Source: Actinomycetota bacterium (GTDB lineage: Bacteria > Actinomycetota > Actinomycetes > S36-B12 > CAIYMF01). From it: a stretch of DNA of 11,883 bases. Location: contig WLOZ01000027.1 in the NCBI GenBank assembly GCA_009699025.1, positions 1 through 11,883 on the forward strand, read 5' to 3'. The notes under the pieces were generated by a model. The model was given only the letters and a program-made list of their open reading frames with translations, was not told the DNA's origin and ran no database searches. The position numbers were made by a program, and so were the translations under genes. Shown here piece after piece: positions 6,166-11,858 of this stretch. Position 1 is the first letter of the stretch. Every line of letters begins with the position of its first letter.

Positions 6166-6482
6166 GCGCGCGTGCTGGCTGGCTTCCACGCGTCGACCCA
6201 GACGCACTAGACGCGCGCGAGCGTTTAGACGCTGCGCTGACCGTGCTCACCGATGAAGGCCAGGTGCCGCCATGCCACACCGACCCTGAACGCTGGTTCT
6301 CGGATGCGGCCAGCGACATCATGGCCGCGATCACCGCGTGCGCGTCGTGCCCGGTGCTCGCTCAGTGCGACGAGTACGCCACGGCCGACGGCCACGGCGA
6401 CCGCTACGGAGTCTGGGCCGCGCGGCCTGATGCCGAGCAACTAGCCGTGCTCGCGCGCGACGGGTGGCCGCGCCATGAGTGA
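6162..6482 (+). CDS. WhiB-family iron-sulfur regulator, element-encoded
   Basis: The product is 106 aa. Four cysteines, C38, C60, C63 and C69, have the WhiB spacing C-x21-C-x2-C-x5-C. The turn GVWAA (83-87) matches the G(V/I)WGG element of the family, with the last two glycines replaced by alanines. WhiB proteins carry a [4Fe-4S] cluster and act with the main sigma factor on transcription. Phage copies (for example TM4 WhiB, from established knowledge) can interfere with host WhiB function. The basic C-terminal tail usually used for DNA contact is short here (RDGWPRHE). ATG 6162 overlaps the previous stop as ATGA; an in-frame ATG at 6147 is a less likely start. Its stop overlaps the next gene by 8 nt. 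Confidence 0.9.
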   Translation: MSARAGWLPRVDPDALDARERLDAALTVLTDEGQVPPCHTDPERWFSDAASDIMAAITACASCPVLAQCDEYATADGHGDRYGVWAARPDAEQLAVLARDGWPRHE

Positions 6483-6660
6483 TCCAGTCAGGTGTCCAAG
6501 CTGCGGCGCGCTGCTCGACGTGAAGTGGAGCGGCGGTCACCGTCCCGGCTGCACGGGGGTGGGTCTGATGATCGTGAACGCGTCCACTCCCGACCTTCTC
6601 TCAAATGCAAAAAAACTCTCTGTGAGTGACACCCAAACCGGCCGAAGGAGCCTGAGATGA
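6475..6660 (+). CDS. Zinc-knuckle micro-protein
   Basis: The product is 61 aa. The first half contains C7-x2-C10 and H22-x3-C26 (CPSCG ... HRPGC), a likely zinc site. The second half is polar with no recognisable motif, and is encoded by unusually AT-rich DNA around an A7 run (6609-6615). ATG 6475 overlaps the whiB stop, and its TGA overlaps the next ATG. Function is unknown; such mini zinc ribbons are common in actinophage early regions. Confidence 0.65.
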   Translation: MSDPVRCPSCGALLDVKWSGGHRPGCTGVGLMIVNASTPDLLSNAKKLSVSDTQTGRRSLR

Positions 6661-7043
6661 AATGTTTGACGTGTGGAAAGTCGCTGGCGCACATGAAGGC
6701 GTCGGCGCGGTACTGCGACGGCAAGTGCCGTGGTGAGTGGCGCCGTCGCCCGTTGTCGACACCTGATGAGCCATCGGAGGCGATCGCCCAGGCGGTGGCC
6801 GCGACGATGGCCGACTGTGGACTGTCGGACACGCCGTTGGCGGGCATCGCTGCTGCGTTGGCGACTCAGCTTGATTCAGGCTCGACGCCGCCGGGTGCGT
6901 TGGCGAGCGTGTGCCGCCAATTGCTCGCGGTGCTCGAACGAGCCGAGTCGCTGAAGGCGATCCACTCGCCGGTGAGAGACATCATCGATGACCTGCGAGC
7001 GCGAGCAGCAGAACGATCGAACCGGGCCGCTCATGTTCAATGA
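6657..7043 (+). CDS. Zinc-finger protein, possibly small-terminase-like
   Basis: The product is 128 aa with a good GAAGGAG ribosome site 6 nt upstream (6644-6650). The N-terminus has a zinc-ribbon pattern, C3-x2-C6 and C20-x3-C24 (MKCLTCGKS ... RYCDGKCRGEWRRR), like proteins that bind DNA or act as nuclease cofactors. The rest is helical: AIAQAVAATMADCGLSD, then TPLAGIAAALATQLDSG, then PPGALASVCRQLLAVLERAE. This second half resembles, by pattern only, the C-terminal helices of small terminase subunits in actinophages and phiRv elements ('LA..LD.......ALA...R.LL..L'). If correct it would direct packaging of element DNA with a helper's large terminase. A plain regulator remains possible. It overlaps the next gene by 11 nt. 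Confidence 0.6.
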   Translation: MKCLTCGKSLAHMKASARYCDGKCRGEWRRRPLSTPDEPSEAIAQAVAATMADCGLSDTPLAGIAAALATQLDSGSTPPGALASVCRQLLAVLERAESLKAIHSPVRDIIDDLRARAAERSNRAAHVQ

Positions 7044-7269
7044 CCCGTCACTGATCGGCGAGCGGCTCCACAGTGCCGCTGTCGCGCTGCTGGAAGCGAT
7101 GCCGGACTCAGTGCGGGAAGAGTTCGTCGAGCTGGCCGCGCTGGGCGACGAGCTCGACGCCGGTCTGTTCCTGATTGCCGAGTCTGCCGACATGTACGCG
7201 ATCACCTGGCAGGGCCGCTATCTCGGCAGTGTCTGCGGTGAGTGGCTGCGCACGGGAGTCGAGCCGTGA
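7033..7269 (+). CDS. Small acidic protein of unknown function
   Basis: The product is 78 aa from ATG 7033, which overlaps the upstream stop by 11 nt. An in-frame ATG at 6988, with GGTGAGAG 9 nt before it, would add 15 residues and a 56-nt overlap; I cannot rule it out. The sequence is acidic and probably mostly helical at first (ERLHSAAVALLEAMPDSVRE, EFVELAALGDELDAGLFLIA), ending in a beta-like ITWQGRYLGSVCGEWL. No family is recognised. Its stop overlaps the next ORF as GTGA (7266-7269). The position between a possible TerS and the capsid gene hints at a head-module role, but nothing in the sequence proves it. Confidence 0.6.
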   Translation: MFNDPSLIGERLHSAAVALLEAMPDSVREEFVELAALGDELDAGLFLIAESADMYAITWQGRYLGSVCGEWLRTGVEP

Positions 7270-7514
7270 GCGCGCGCCGCAGATCACTCGCCGTTTCTGA
7301 CAGAATGACAAAGACGAACGAGGCCGCGCACGTCCGTGACGAGTCCGTCTCAGGTTCACGCCGTCAGGTGTCTGCCAGAGGCCTGCTCATCGCCTGCGAG
7401 AGCACCTCGACCAGTCCCGCCAGCTCTGGCCCGACTGTGGCGTCACCATCAAACATTCAGCGCGCCTGTGAGCCGTCCGGCTCGGTGCGCATCGATCCAA
7501 GGAGACAATTGTGA
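7266..7514 (+). CDS. Possible small Ser/Arg-rich protein upstream of capsid gene
   Basis: The product would be 82 aa, starting with GTG in a GTGA overlap with the previous stop and ending in a GTGA overlap with the capsid start. Both junctions match the rest of the operon, the main argument that it is translated. Against it, the sequence is low complexity (Ser, Arg, Thr, Pro) with no recognisable fold, and third-position GC is only about 70%. If it is not a gene, this 240-bp stretch is the leader of the capsid gene or a remnant of a deleted head gene such as a protease. Confidence 0.4.
   Translation: MSARRRSLAVSDRMTKTNEAAHVRDESVSGSRRQVSARGLLIACESTSTSPASSGPTVASPSNIQRACEPSGSVRIDPRRQL
7499..7504 (+). 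promoter_or_regulatory. Strong Shine-Dalgarno for the capsid gene
   Basis: AAGGAG lies 6 nt before GTG 7511. It is among the best ribosome sites in the element, fitting a protein needed in many copies, and it decides the GTG start. Confidence 0.75.
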
Positions 7515-8962
7515 GCACTGCTGAAACTAGGGCGCAGTCCCTACTGACCGAGATCGACTCGCTGAGTCGACGTTACGGCGACGACCCATCGACGTGGCCC
7601 GCTGGTATTCGCGAACGTAGCGAGCGCCTGGCCGTCGCCAGTGAACGTGCCGTTGCCGAACTTGAAGCCCTGCCCATGCGCGAGTCCAATGCGGAGTACT
7701 TCGCACGGATGCGCGCCAGCGGAGGCCTGCAATTCGAGAGCGGGTTCGGCGGCGCGCCGGGTGAGGGCGAATCTTCTCGCAGCACTGACGCGTGGAACGG
7801 GCTGGACCGTGCTGGTTCGCTGCGCGATCTCGACACTGACGCCGGGCTTCGTGCTCGCGCCCAGACCGCTGTCGAGCACGGCATCAGCGCCAACCTGAAC
7901 GACGCGACGCGCGAGCGCCTCACTGAGATGCTCGACGCCGACAAGACCAGCGACGCGTCGCGGTTCGTGCTCGCCACCGGGAACCCTGCCTATCGCAGCG
8001 CCTTCCAGACGTGGCTGCGCGACCCGGCCACGGCGCCCATGAACCTGACCGCGCAGGAGCAGCACGCATGGCGCGAGGTCACCGCGTCGCGCGCCGCGAT
8101 GGGCGAGTCTGGCTCATCGGCTCTGCTGCCGTTGATGCTGGACCCGAGCATCGTTCTGACGAACACCGGCTCCGCTGGTGGCATCCGGCAGTACGCCAAA
8201 CAGGTCATGACGCTGTCGAACCAGTGGCGCGGAGTTTCATCCGCTGGTGTCACCGCTCAGATCAAGGCCGAAGGTGTCGAGGCCACCGACGCGTCACCGA
8301 CAGTCGGTGCGATTGACATCAGCGTCTATCAGGGTCTGGCGAGCATCACTCTGAGTTGGGAGCTGCTGGACGACACGATCATCCTGTCGGAGATCGGTCG
8401 GCTCATCGCTGACGCGAAGGTCCGCCAGGAGGACGCGTTCAGCGCCACGGGCACCGGCTCGGGCGAGCCCTACGGGTTCGTGACTCGACTCAATGCCACC
8501 ACCGCGAGCCGAGTCTCACCGACCACCGCGAGCACCTTCACCACCGCGTCGGTGGCCGATGTGTTCAAGGTGCGCGACGCTCTGCCAGCACGTCACCGTA
8601 ACTCCGGCTCGACGTTCTGGGCCGCGAACATCTCGGCATTCTCCATCATCCAGCAGATGTCGCCAGCGGCTCAGGGCTCATCGTTCTGGGCCGACCTGGG
8701 CTCAGGTCTACCGCCTCGACTGCTCGGTCTGCCGGTGCTCGAGTTCACGTCAATGGCGAGCACGACCACCGCATCATCGCTGGTGCTCGGTCTGGTCAAT
8801 GGCGCGTCCTACACGATGGTCGACCGTCTCGGTGTCGTCATCGACACGACCAACGTGCTCGGCTCCAATGGCCGCAGCACGGGCCAGCGCGAGGTCGTGG
8901 CGCGCTGGCGCGTTGGTGCCGACCTCGACAACGCCGACGCGGGCCGCATCTTGAAGCTCTGA
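7511..8962 (+). CDS. HK97-fold phage major capsid protein
   Basis: The product is 483 aa. Residues 1-60 are helical and charged (ETRAQSLLTEIDSLSRRYGD, ERSERLAVASERAVAELEAL), as in the delta or scaffold domain fused to many HK97 capsid proteins. From about residue 195 on come the family landmarks: SGSSALLPLMLDPSIVLTNT, the axial and E-loop region with VEATDASPTVGAIDISVYQG, then LASITLSWELLDDT, the spine helix region EIGRLIADAKVRQEDAFSAT, GSGEPYGFVTRL, and the P-domain with FWAANISAFSIIQQM. The end (VVARWRVGADLDNADAGRILKL) is also typical. It should build the procapsid shell. The maturation protease normally encoded just upstream is absent, as are the portal and large terminase. The element may form or alter heads together with a helper phage. 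Confidence 0.92.
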   Translation: MSTAETRAQSLLTEIDSLSRRYGDDPSTWPAGIRERSERLAVASERAVAELEALPMRESNAEYFARMRASGGLQFESGFGGAPGEGESSRSTDAWNGLDRAGSLRDLDTDAGLRARAQTAVEHGISANLNDATRERLTEMLDADKTSDASRFVLATGNPAYRSAFQTWLRDPATAPMNLTAQEQHAWREVTASRAAMGESGSSALLPLMLDPSIVLTNTGSAGGIRQYAKQVMTLSNQWRGVSSAGVTAQIKAEGVEATDASPTVGAIDISVYQGLASITLSWELLDDTIILSEIGRLIADAKVRQEDAFSATGTGSGEPYGFVTRLNATTASRVSPTTASTFTTASVADVFKVRDALPARHRNSGSTFWAANISAFSIIQQMSPAAQGSSFWADLGSGLPPRLLGLPVLEFTSMASTTTASSLVLGLVNGASYTMVDRLGVVIDTTNVLGSNGRSTGQREVVARWRVGADLDNADAGRILKL

Positions 8963-9020
8963 CGTCGCAGACGTGAAACGGCACGTCACCCGACGCCACC
9001 ACAATGAGGAGCCGTCCTCG

Positions 9021-9116
9021 GTGGCGAAGGGTGGACAGCCGAAGGTGGCGAGCGTTCGTTCCCTGATACCTCGCGCTGGGACCCACCTGCGTCACTGTGA
9101 AGCCCCGCACTCTTGA
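9021..9116 (+). CDS. Possible 31-aa ORF after the capsid gene
   Basis: GTG 9021 has GAGGAG 9 nt upstream (9006-9011) and would give MAKGGQPKVASVRSLIPRAG plus 11 residues, ending inside the terminator stem. The ribosome site is good, but an ORF closing in the terminator loop may equally be a remnant of a longer gene. The rest of 8963-9096 shows nothing else I can name. Confidence 0.2.
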   Translation: MAKGGQPKVASVRSLIPRAGTHLRHCEAPHS

Positions 9117-9133
9117 CGAGTGCGGGGCTTCAC
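9097..9133. terminator. Hairpin terminator of the main operon
   Basis: Perfect 16-bp arms GTGAAGCCCCGCACTC and GAGTGCGGGGCTTCAC enclose TTGAC. It lies 135 nt after the capsid stop. With no U-tract on either side it could act on both strands. It separates the coupled operon from the palindrome and repeat-array region. Confidence 0.85.
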
Positions 9134-9197
9134 TCCGTGGTCGACGAGGGCCAGGCGCGCGGGCAGATAGCGACGCAGAAGAGCGGCAGGCCAGTAA

Positions 9198-9216
9198 GTG
9201 TCCGCACCACGGACAC
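9198..9216. repeat. Leader palindrome 1 (TGTCCG/CGGACA type)
   Basis: GTGTCCG and CGGACAC are 7-bp inverted arms around CACCA. The arms TGTCCG/CGGACA recur in array spacer 1 and inside leader palindrome 2. Confidence 0.85.
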
Positions 9217-9296
9217 ATATCCCGAGCCGCTAACTGTGCCACGTCAACGGCTGGCCGCGCACGGCCGCCGCGTGGGTCGGGTCGGTGGCGAGTCGA

Positions 9297-9336
9297 AGGT
9301 GACAACCCTCGGACACCTGTCCGTCACTTGTCACCT
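9297..9336. repeat. Leader palindrome 2, nested (GGTGACA/TGTCACC outside, CGGACA/TGTCCG inside)
   Basis: Outer arms AGGTGACAA (9297-9305) and TTGTCACCT (9328-9336) enclose inner arms CGGACA (9310-9315) and TGTCCG (9318-9323). The outer arm motif is that of spacer 2 in opposite arm order; the inner motif is that of spacer 1. Confidence 0.85.
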
Positions 9337-9340
9337 GTTG

Positions 9341-9493
9341 GACGTAGAGAAGCAGTACGGGGCCGAGGCTAAGGTGCTGGAATCTCAGCGTAAGAGCAAA
9401 GTGACTGAGGCCCCGGGGCCTCAGTCAGCGAGAGCGGCGCAGGCTCGCGACAAGGCCGCCAAGGCTGTCGGAGTCAGCGGGCGCAGCGCGTCG
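9341..9493 (+). pseudogene. Fragment of a ParB/HTH-like coding sequence
   Basis: One frame reads DVEKQYGAEAKVLESQRKSK, a short linker, then ARDKAAKAVGVSGRSASR. This aligns with the linker and HTH of the element's own ParB-methyltransferase (SRERAAKVVGTSGRAVAQ; GCCGCCAAGG, TGTCGG and CAGCGG are shared at DNA level). The ParB domain is missing upstream, and the fragment stops where repeat 1 of the array begins. It looks like the remnant of a second, divergent ParB/HTH gene. Confidence 0.6.
9402..9427. repeat. Leader palindrome 3: perfect 26-bp palindrome
   Basis: Each half reads TGACTGAGGCCCC or its complement, with no central gap. Its core TGAGGCCCCGGGGCCTCA is identical to that of spacer 3. 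It lies in the linker codons of the ParB/HTH fragment, the same relative place as the palindrome in the intact methyltransferase gene. Confidence 0.92.
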
Positions 9494-9780
9494 CGCACCA
9501 TCTCGCTACCGCCCAGCCGCGCAACTCAATGTCCGCCATGGCGGACACTCCTCGGCGCGCACCATCTCGCTACCGCCCAGCCGCGCAACATGTCACCCAT
9601 GGGTGACAATGCGACAAGGCGCGCACCATCTCGCTACCGCCCAGCCGCGCAACAATTGAGGCCCCGGGGCCTCAATTTCAGGCGCGCACCATCTCGCTAC
9701 CGCCCAGCCGCGCAACTTCCAGTGCGCTTCACCACGTCCTTGCGGGCGCGCACCATCTCGCTACCGCCCAGCCGCGCAAC
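9490..9780. repeat. CRISPR-like repeat array: five 36-bp repeats with palindromic spacers
   Basis: Repeats are at 9490-9525, 9554-9589, 9618-9653, 9681-9716 and 9745-9780. All begin GGCGCGCACC (repeat 1 has T for the second G) and end CAGCCGCGCAAC; the rest is identical. Spacers are 28, 28, 27 and 28 nt. Spacer 1 contains TGTCCGCCATGGCGGACA (9530-9547), spacer 2 contains TGTCACCCATGGGTGACA (9591-9608), and spacer 3 is a 24-bp perfect palindrome (9654-9677) with core TGAGGCCCCGGGGCCTCA. Spacer 4 (9717-9744) is not palindromic. Within the repeat, GCGCG and CGCGC could form a 5-bp stem. Repeat and spacer lengths fit CRISPR, but there are no cas genes here and perfect palindromes would be odd as spacers. 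The period of 63-64 bp rotates the reading frame, so it is not a protein repeat. Partition site, packaging site, iterons or decoy operators are alternatives. Confidence 0.9.
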
Positions 9781-9797
9781 AGGTCACAATCGACGCC

Positions 9798-9998
9798 ATG
9801 AGATGCACCGCGACATCCGACCCGGCCGCCGACCTCGACGCGCAGCAGTGCGACCAACAAGCGGTCGCCATTGTCGGGCTCACCAGCGACGAGGTGCGAG
9901 TGACCGGCCGAGTGTGCGCGCTCCATGTCGACGGCGCCCTGGCATGGCTTCATGGGCTCGGAGTCGGGACTGTGACTGTGACTGTGGATTACGTCTAA
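9798..9998 (+). CDS. Small Cys/His protein at the right end of the element
   Basis: The product is 66 aa from ATG 9798, 17 nt after the last array repeat. Four possible zinc ligands are C3, C18, C40 and H43, in the pattern MRC...CDQQAVA...RVCALHVDGAL, which resembles small treble-clef-like proteins common in actinophages ('C..PA......RVC..H...A'). The C-terminus has a TVTVTV stretch encoded by three ACTGTG units (9969-9986). Only a weak AGGT lies 14 nt upstream. It is the only intact gene between the array and attR. Function is unknown. Confidence 0.55.
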   Translation: MRCTATSDPAADLDAQQCDQQAVAIVGLTSDEVRVTGRVCALHVDGALAWLHGLGVGTVTVTVDYV

Positions 9999-10082
9999 AC
10001 GGTCGGCACCCGTTGGAAATCTGCAAGAGCCCGCTGGCAAGAGTCGCGGCCAGACACGGCATTCCTACCGTCTCCGCCTGCC

Positions 10083-10099
10083 GATAAGTGCACGGATTA

Positions 10100-10105
<6 letters not shown>
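10083..10105. repeat. Putative arm-type site and GTGCAC hairpin at inner edge of attR
   Basis: GATAAGTGCA (10083-10092) matches the inverted decamer at 2369-2378 beside the integrase gene. GTGCAC, GGATTA, GTGCAC (10088-10105) can form a 6-bp stem and corresponds to 2163-2180 beside attL, where the loop differs. The stretch 9999-10082 shows nothing else. Confidence 0.45.
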
Positions 10106-10216
<111 letters not shown>

Positions 10217-10226
<10 letters not shown>

Positions 10227-10981
10227 GGCATGGGAGAGCGTAACGCATGCTCGCCGCTGCTCACGCGCTCCATCACCACGTTGAGGCCGAGGTCGCGCAG
10301 AACGCGGTACCCACGCGACTCCAGGTGGTGCACAGCGTCGTCGGACGCCTTGCCCACGGCCGTCATCACTTCGAGGCAGACGATCTCAGGGCGCCATCGA
10401 TCGAGATCGAGCGACCTGAGTACCGACAACTCACCACCCTCGACATCCACTGTCAGCAGGGACAGCGGAGCGATCACACCGAGGTCGTCGAGCACATCAT
10501 CGAGCCGCCTCACCGGAACCTCAACCGTGCGGCGCAGCCTATAGCCCGCCGCAACGTAGTCGGCGGCGGCACGTGCGTCACATGTGCTGAGCATTCCAAT
10601 CTCGAACTCGTGCAGCGTCACTCGTCCGCTGCCCTCTCCCACCGCACAGCTGACGAAAATGTCGTCGGGCCTCCAGTGTCGATAGAGCGTCTCGAGGTGA
10701 CTCAACGGGTCGATGCACACCTCTCGCCAGCCCTCGCGATACAGCAGGTACGAGTTACTGAGGTGGAACGGGTGATTGCTGCCGACATCCACGTATGGCC
10801 CAGCAGCCCCACGCGCATGCAGGGCATCGAGGAGTTCCCTGTCTTCGCCATGCTGCGCGAACGTTCCTTCACGCAGCAGCTGCGCGTGCCGCAGTCGGTC
10901 GCGCGCCGAGAACACCGCCTCGCCCACGATCGGCAGCGACACCAGAACTCTGCGCAGCCGCGACCTCAAGCCACGGCTCAT
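10217..10981 (-). CDS. FkbM-family SAM-dependent methyltransferase
   Basis: The product is 254 aa, the usual size for the family. The SAM-binding motif I is YVDVGSNHPFHLSNSYLLY (about 63-81), followed by WREVCIDP at the end of strand 2. LSLLTVDVEGGELSVLRSLD carries the FkbM-typical 'DVEG.E..VL' signature, and the protein ends near GYRVLRDLGLNVVM. Family members O-methylate sugars, polyketides and other small molecules; the substrate cannot be predicted. The N-terminus is basic without a clear signal. It starts 25 bp after the PabC-like gene on the same strand, so the two may be co-transcribed. The TAG stop lies inside tRNA-Val (tRNA bases 8-10), a 10-nt same-strand overlap. Confidence 0.87.
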
Positions 10982-11006
10982 TGGCCGACACCTGCCGGCC
11001 GTGCTC

Positions 11007-11858
11007 TCACGGGTCGATCCGGCCGGCGGCCATCGCCTCGAAGAGGGCCACCGCTCGCACCGTCAGCGGGCCTGGGTCGCCAAGAGTCCGGTTGTACCCC
11101 TCGCCCACCACGCGCGACACCGGCTGAACGTTGCGCGTGGACGACGTGATGAACACTTCCTCGGCATGATGCAGCACCTCGAGCGGAAGATCTGCCTGCT
11201 CGACCGGAAGTTCCCGCGCACACCACTCGATCACTAGCTCGCGAGTGATGCCCCCCAGACATCCCGACGACAGCGGCGGGGTCATCAGCGTGCCGCCCAC
11301 CACCACGAACACGTTGGTTCCTGTGCCCTCGCAGAGTTCGCCGCGAGTGTTGGCCATGAGCGCCTCGCTGGCGCCCAGCGACTTCGCCGACGCGAGTGCC
11401 ACCACGTTGTCGGCATACGAGGTGGTCTTGAGTCCCGCGAGCGGCGAGCGCTCGTTGCGCGGCCACGGCACCACCGCGACGGTCGCAGTGTCAGGCCAGG
11501 CTGCAGTGGCCGACGCTGCGACCACCAGCGTGCCTCCGTGGGCCCCCCGCTCGCTGCCCAGAGGGGCCACCCCGCTGGTGTACGTGATGCGCAGCCGCGC
11601 GGAGGCACCCAGCTCGCGCGCGTTGGCCTCGCACACAGCGTGCACGGCCTCGCGCACCACCTCATCCGAAGGCATCGGTAGCCCGAGGCCTGTGGCCGAT
11701 GCGCCGAGCCTGCGGAGGTGGCGCGTGAGTGCGAACGGCTGGCCATGCCACACGGCCAGCGTCTCGAACACGCCGTCAGCGACCGTGAACCCGTGGTCGA
11801 GCACCGACACCGATGCGTGCTCTGCCTCGACGAGCCCGTCGTTGACCCAGTACCTCAT
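11007..11858 (-). CDS. pabC: Aminodeoxychorismate lyase / class IV PLP aminotransferase
   Basis: The product is 283 aa. Fold-type IV PLP landmarks are present: VSVLDHGFTVADGVFETLAV near the N-terminus, an RHLRRL helix, the PLP lysine K144 in GLKTTSYADN, E177 in RGELCEGTGTNVF, and the phosphate-binding TPPLSSGCLGGITRELVIE and EVFITSSTRNVQPV. Short proteins of this class with this N-terminus are usually 4-amino-4-deoxychorismate lyases, which release pyruvate to give p-aminobenzoate for folate. A branched-chain or D-amino-acid aminotransferase is the alternative, so the gene symbol is tentative. ATG 11858 has GGAGAG about 5 nt upstream on the minus strand. The gene belongs to the chromosome and is first in a likely leftward unit with the FkbM-type gene. 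Confidence 0.8.
   Translation of the reverse strand: MRYWVNDGLVEAEHASVSVLDHGFTVADGVFETLAVWHGQPFALTRHLRRLGASATGLGLPMPSDEVVREAVHAVCEANARELGASARLRITYTSGVAPLGSERGAHGGTLVVAASATAAWPDTATVAVVPWPRNERSPLAGLKTTSYADNVVALASAKSLGASEALMANTRGELCEGTGTNVFVVVGGTLMTPPLSSGCLGGITRELVIEWCARELPVEQADLPLEVLHHAEEVFITSSTRNVQPVSRVVGEGYNRTLGDPGPLTVRAVALFEAMAAGRIDP

Larger units (their letters stand above)
9134..9489. other. Array leader region with three palindromes and no intact gene
   Basis: The forward frame stays open from before 9134 through the array, but most of it has no protein likeness, and the frame shifts relative to each repeat, so I do not call it a gene. The region holds palindromes at 9198-9216, 9297-9336 and 9402-9427, and a ParB/HTH-like coding fragment in its right half. 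It ends directly at the first array repeat. Confidence 0.6.

Noticed and set aside
5687..6334. Minus-strand open frame opposite the replication and whiB genes
   Set aside because: It covers the strong WhiB cysteine motif on the other strand and has an Arg/Ser-rich composition typical of antisense frames in GC-rich DNA.
6607..6616. A-rich slippery run (GCAAAAAAAC) as a programmed frameshift site
   Set aside because: The heptamer is in a suitable frame, but a -1 shift meets a stop after four codons and there is no clear downstream structure. No longer product would result.
9490..9780. Calling the array a true CRISPR locus
   Set aside because: The geometry fits, but there are no cas genes in the window, three spacers are palindromes, and spacer 3 would match DNA 230 bp away on the same element. 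I therefore list it as a CRISPR-like repeat.
9113..10087. 324-codon open frame across the leader, the array and the last small gene
   Set aside because: The array period is 63-64 bp, so the frame rotates between repeats. It starts within the terminator hairpin, lacks a ribosome site, and only the ParB/HTH-like stretch at about 9341-9493 resembles protein.
10247..11149. Long plus-strand open frame opposite the FkbM-type and PabC-like genes
   Set aside because: It is antisense to two genes with clear family motifs, has no recognisable motif of its own, and overlaps them fully. It is a GC-rich shadow.
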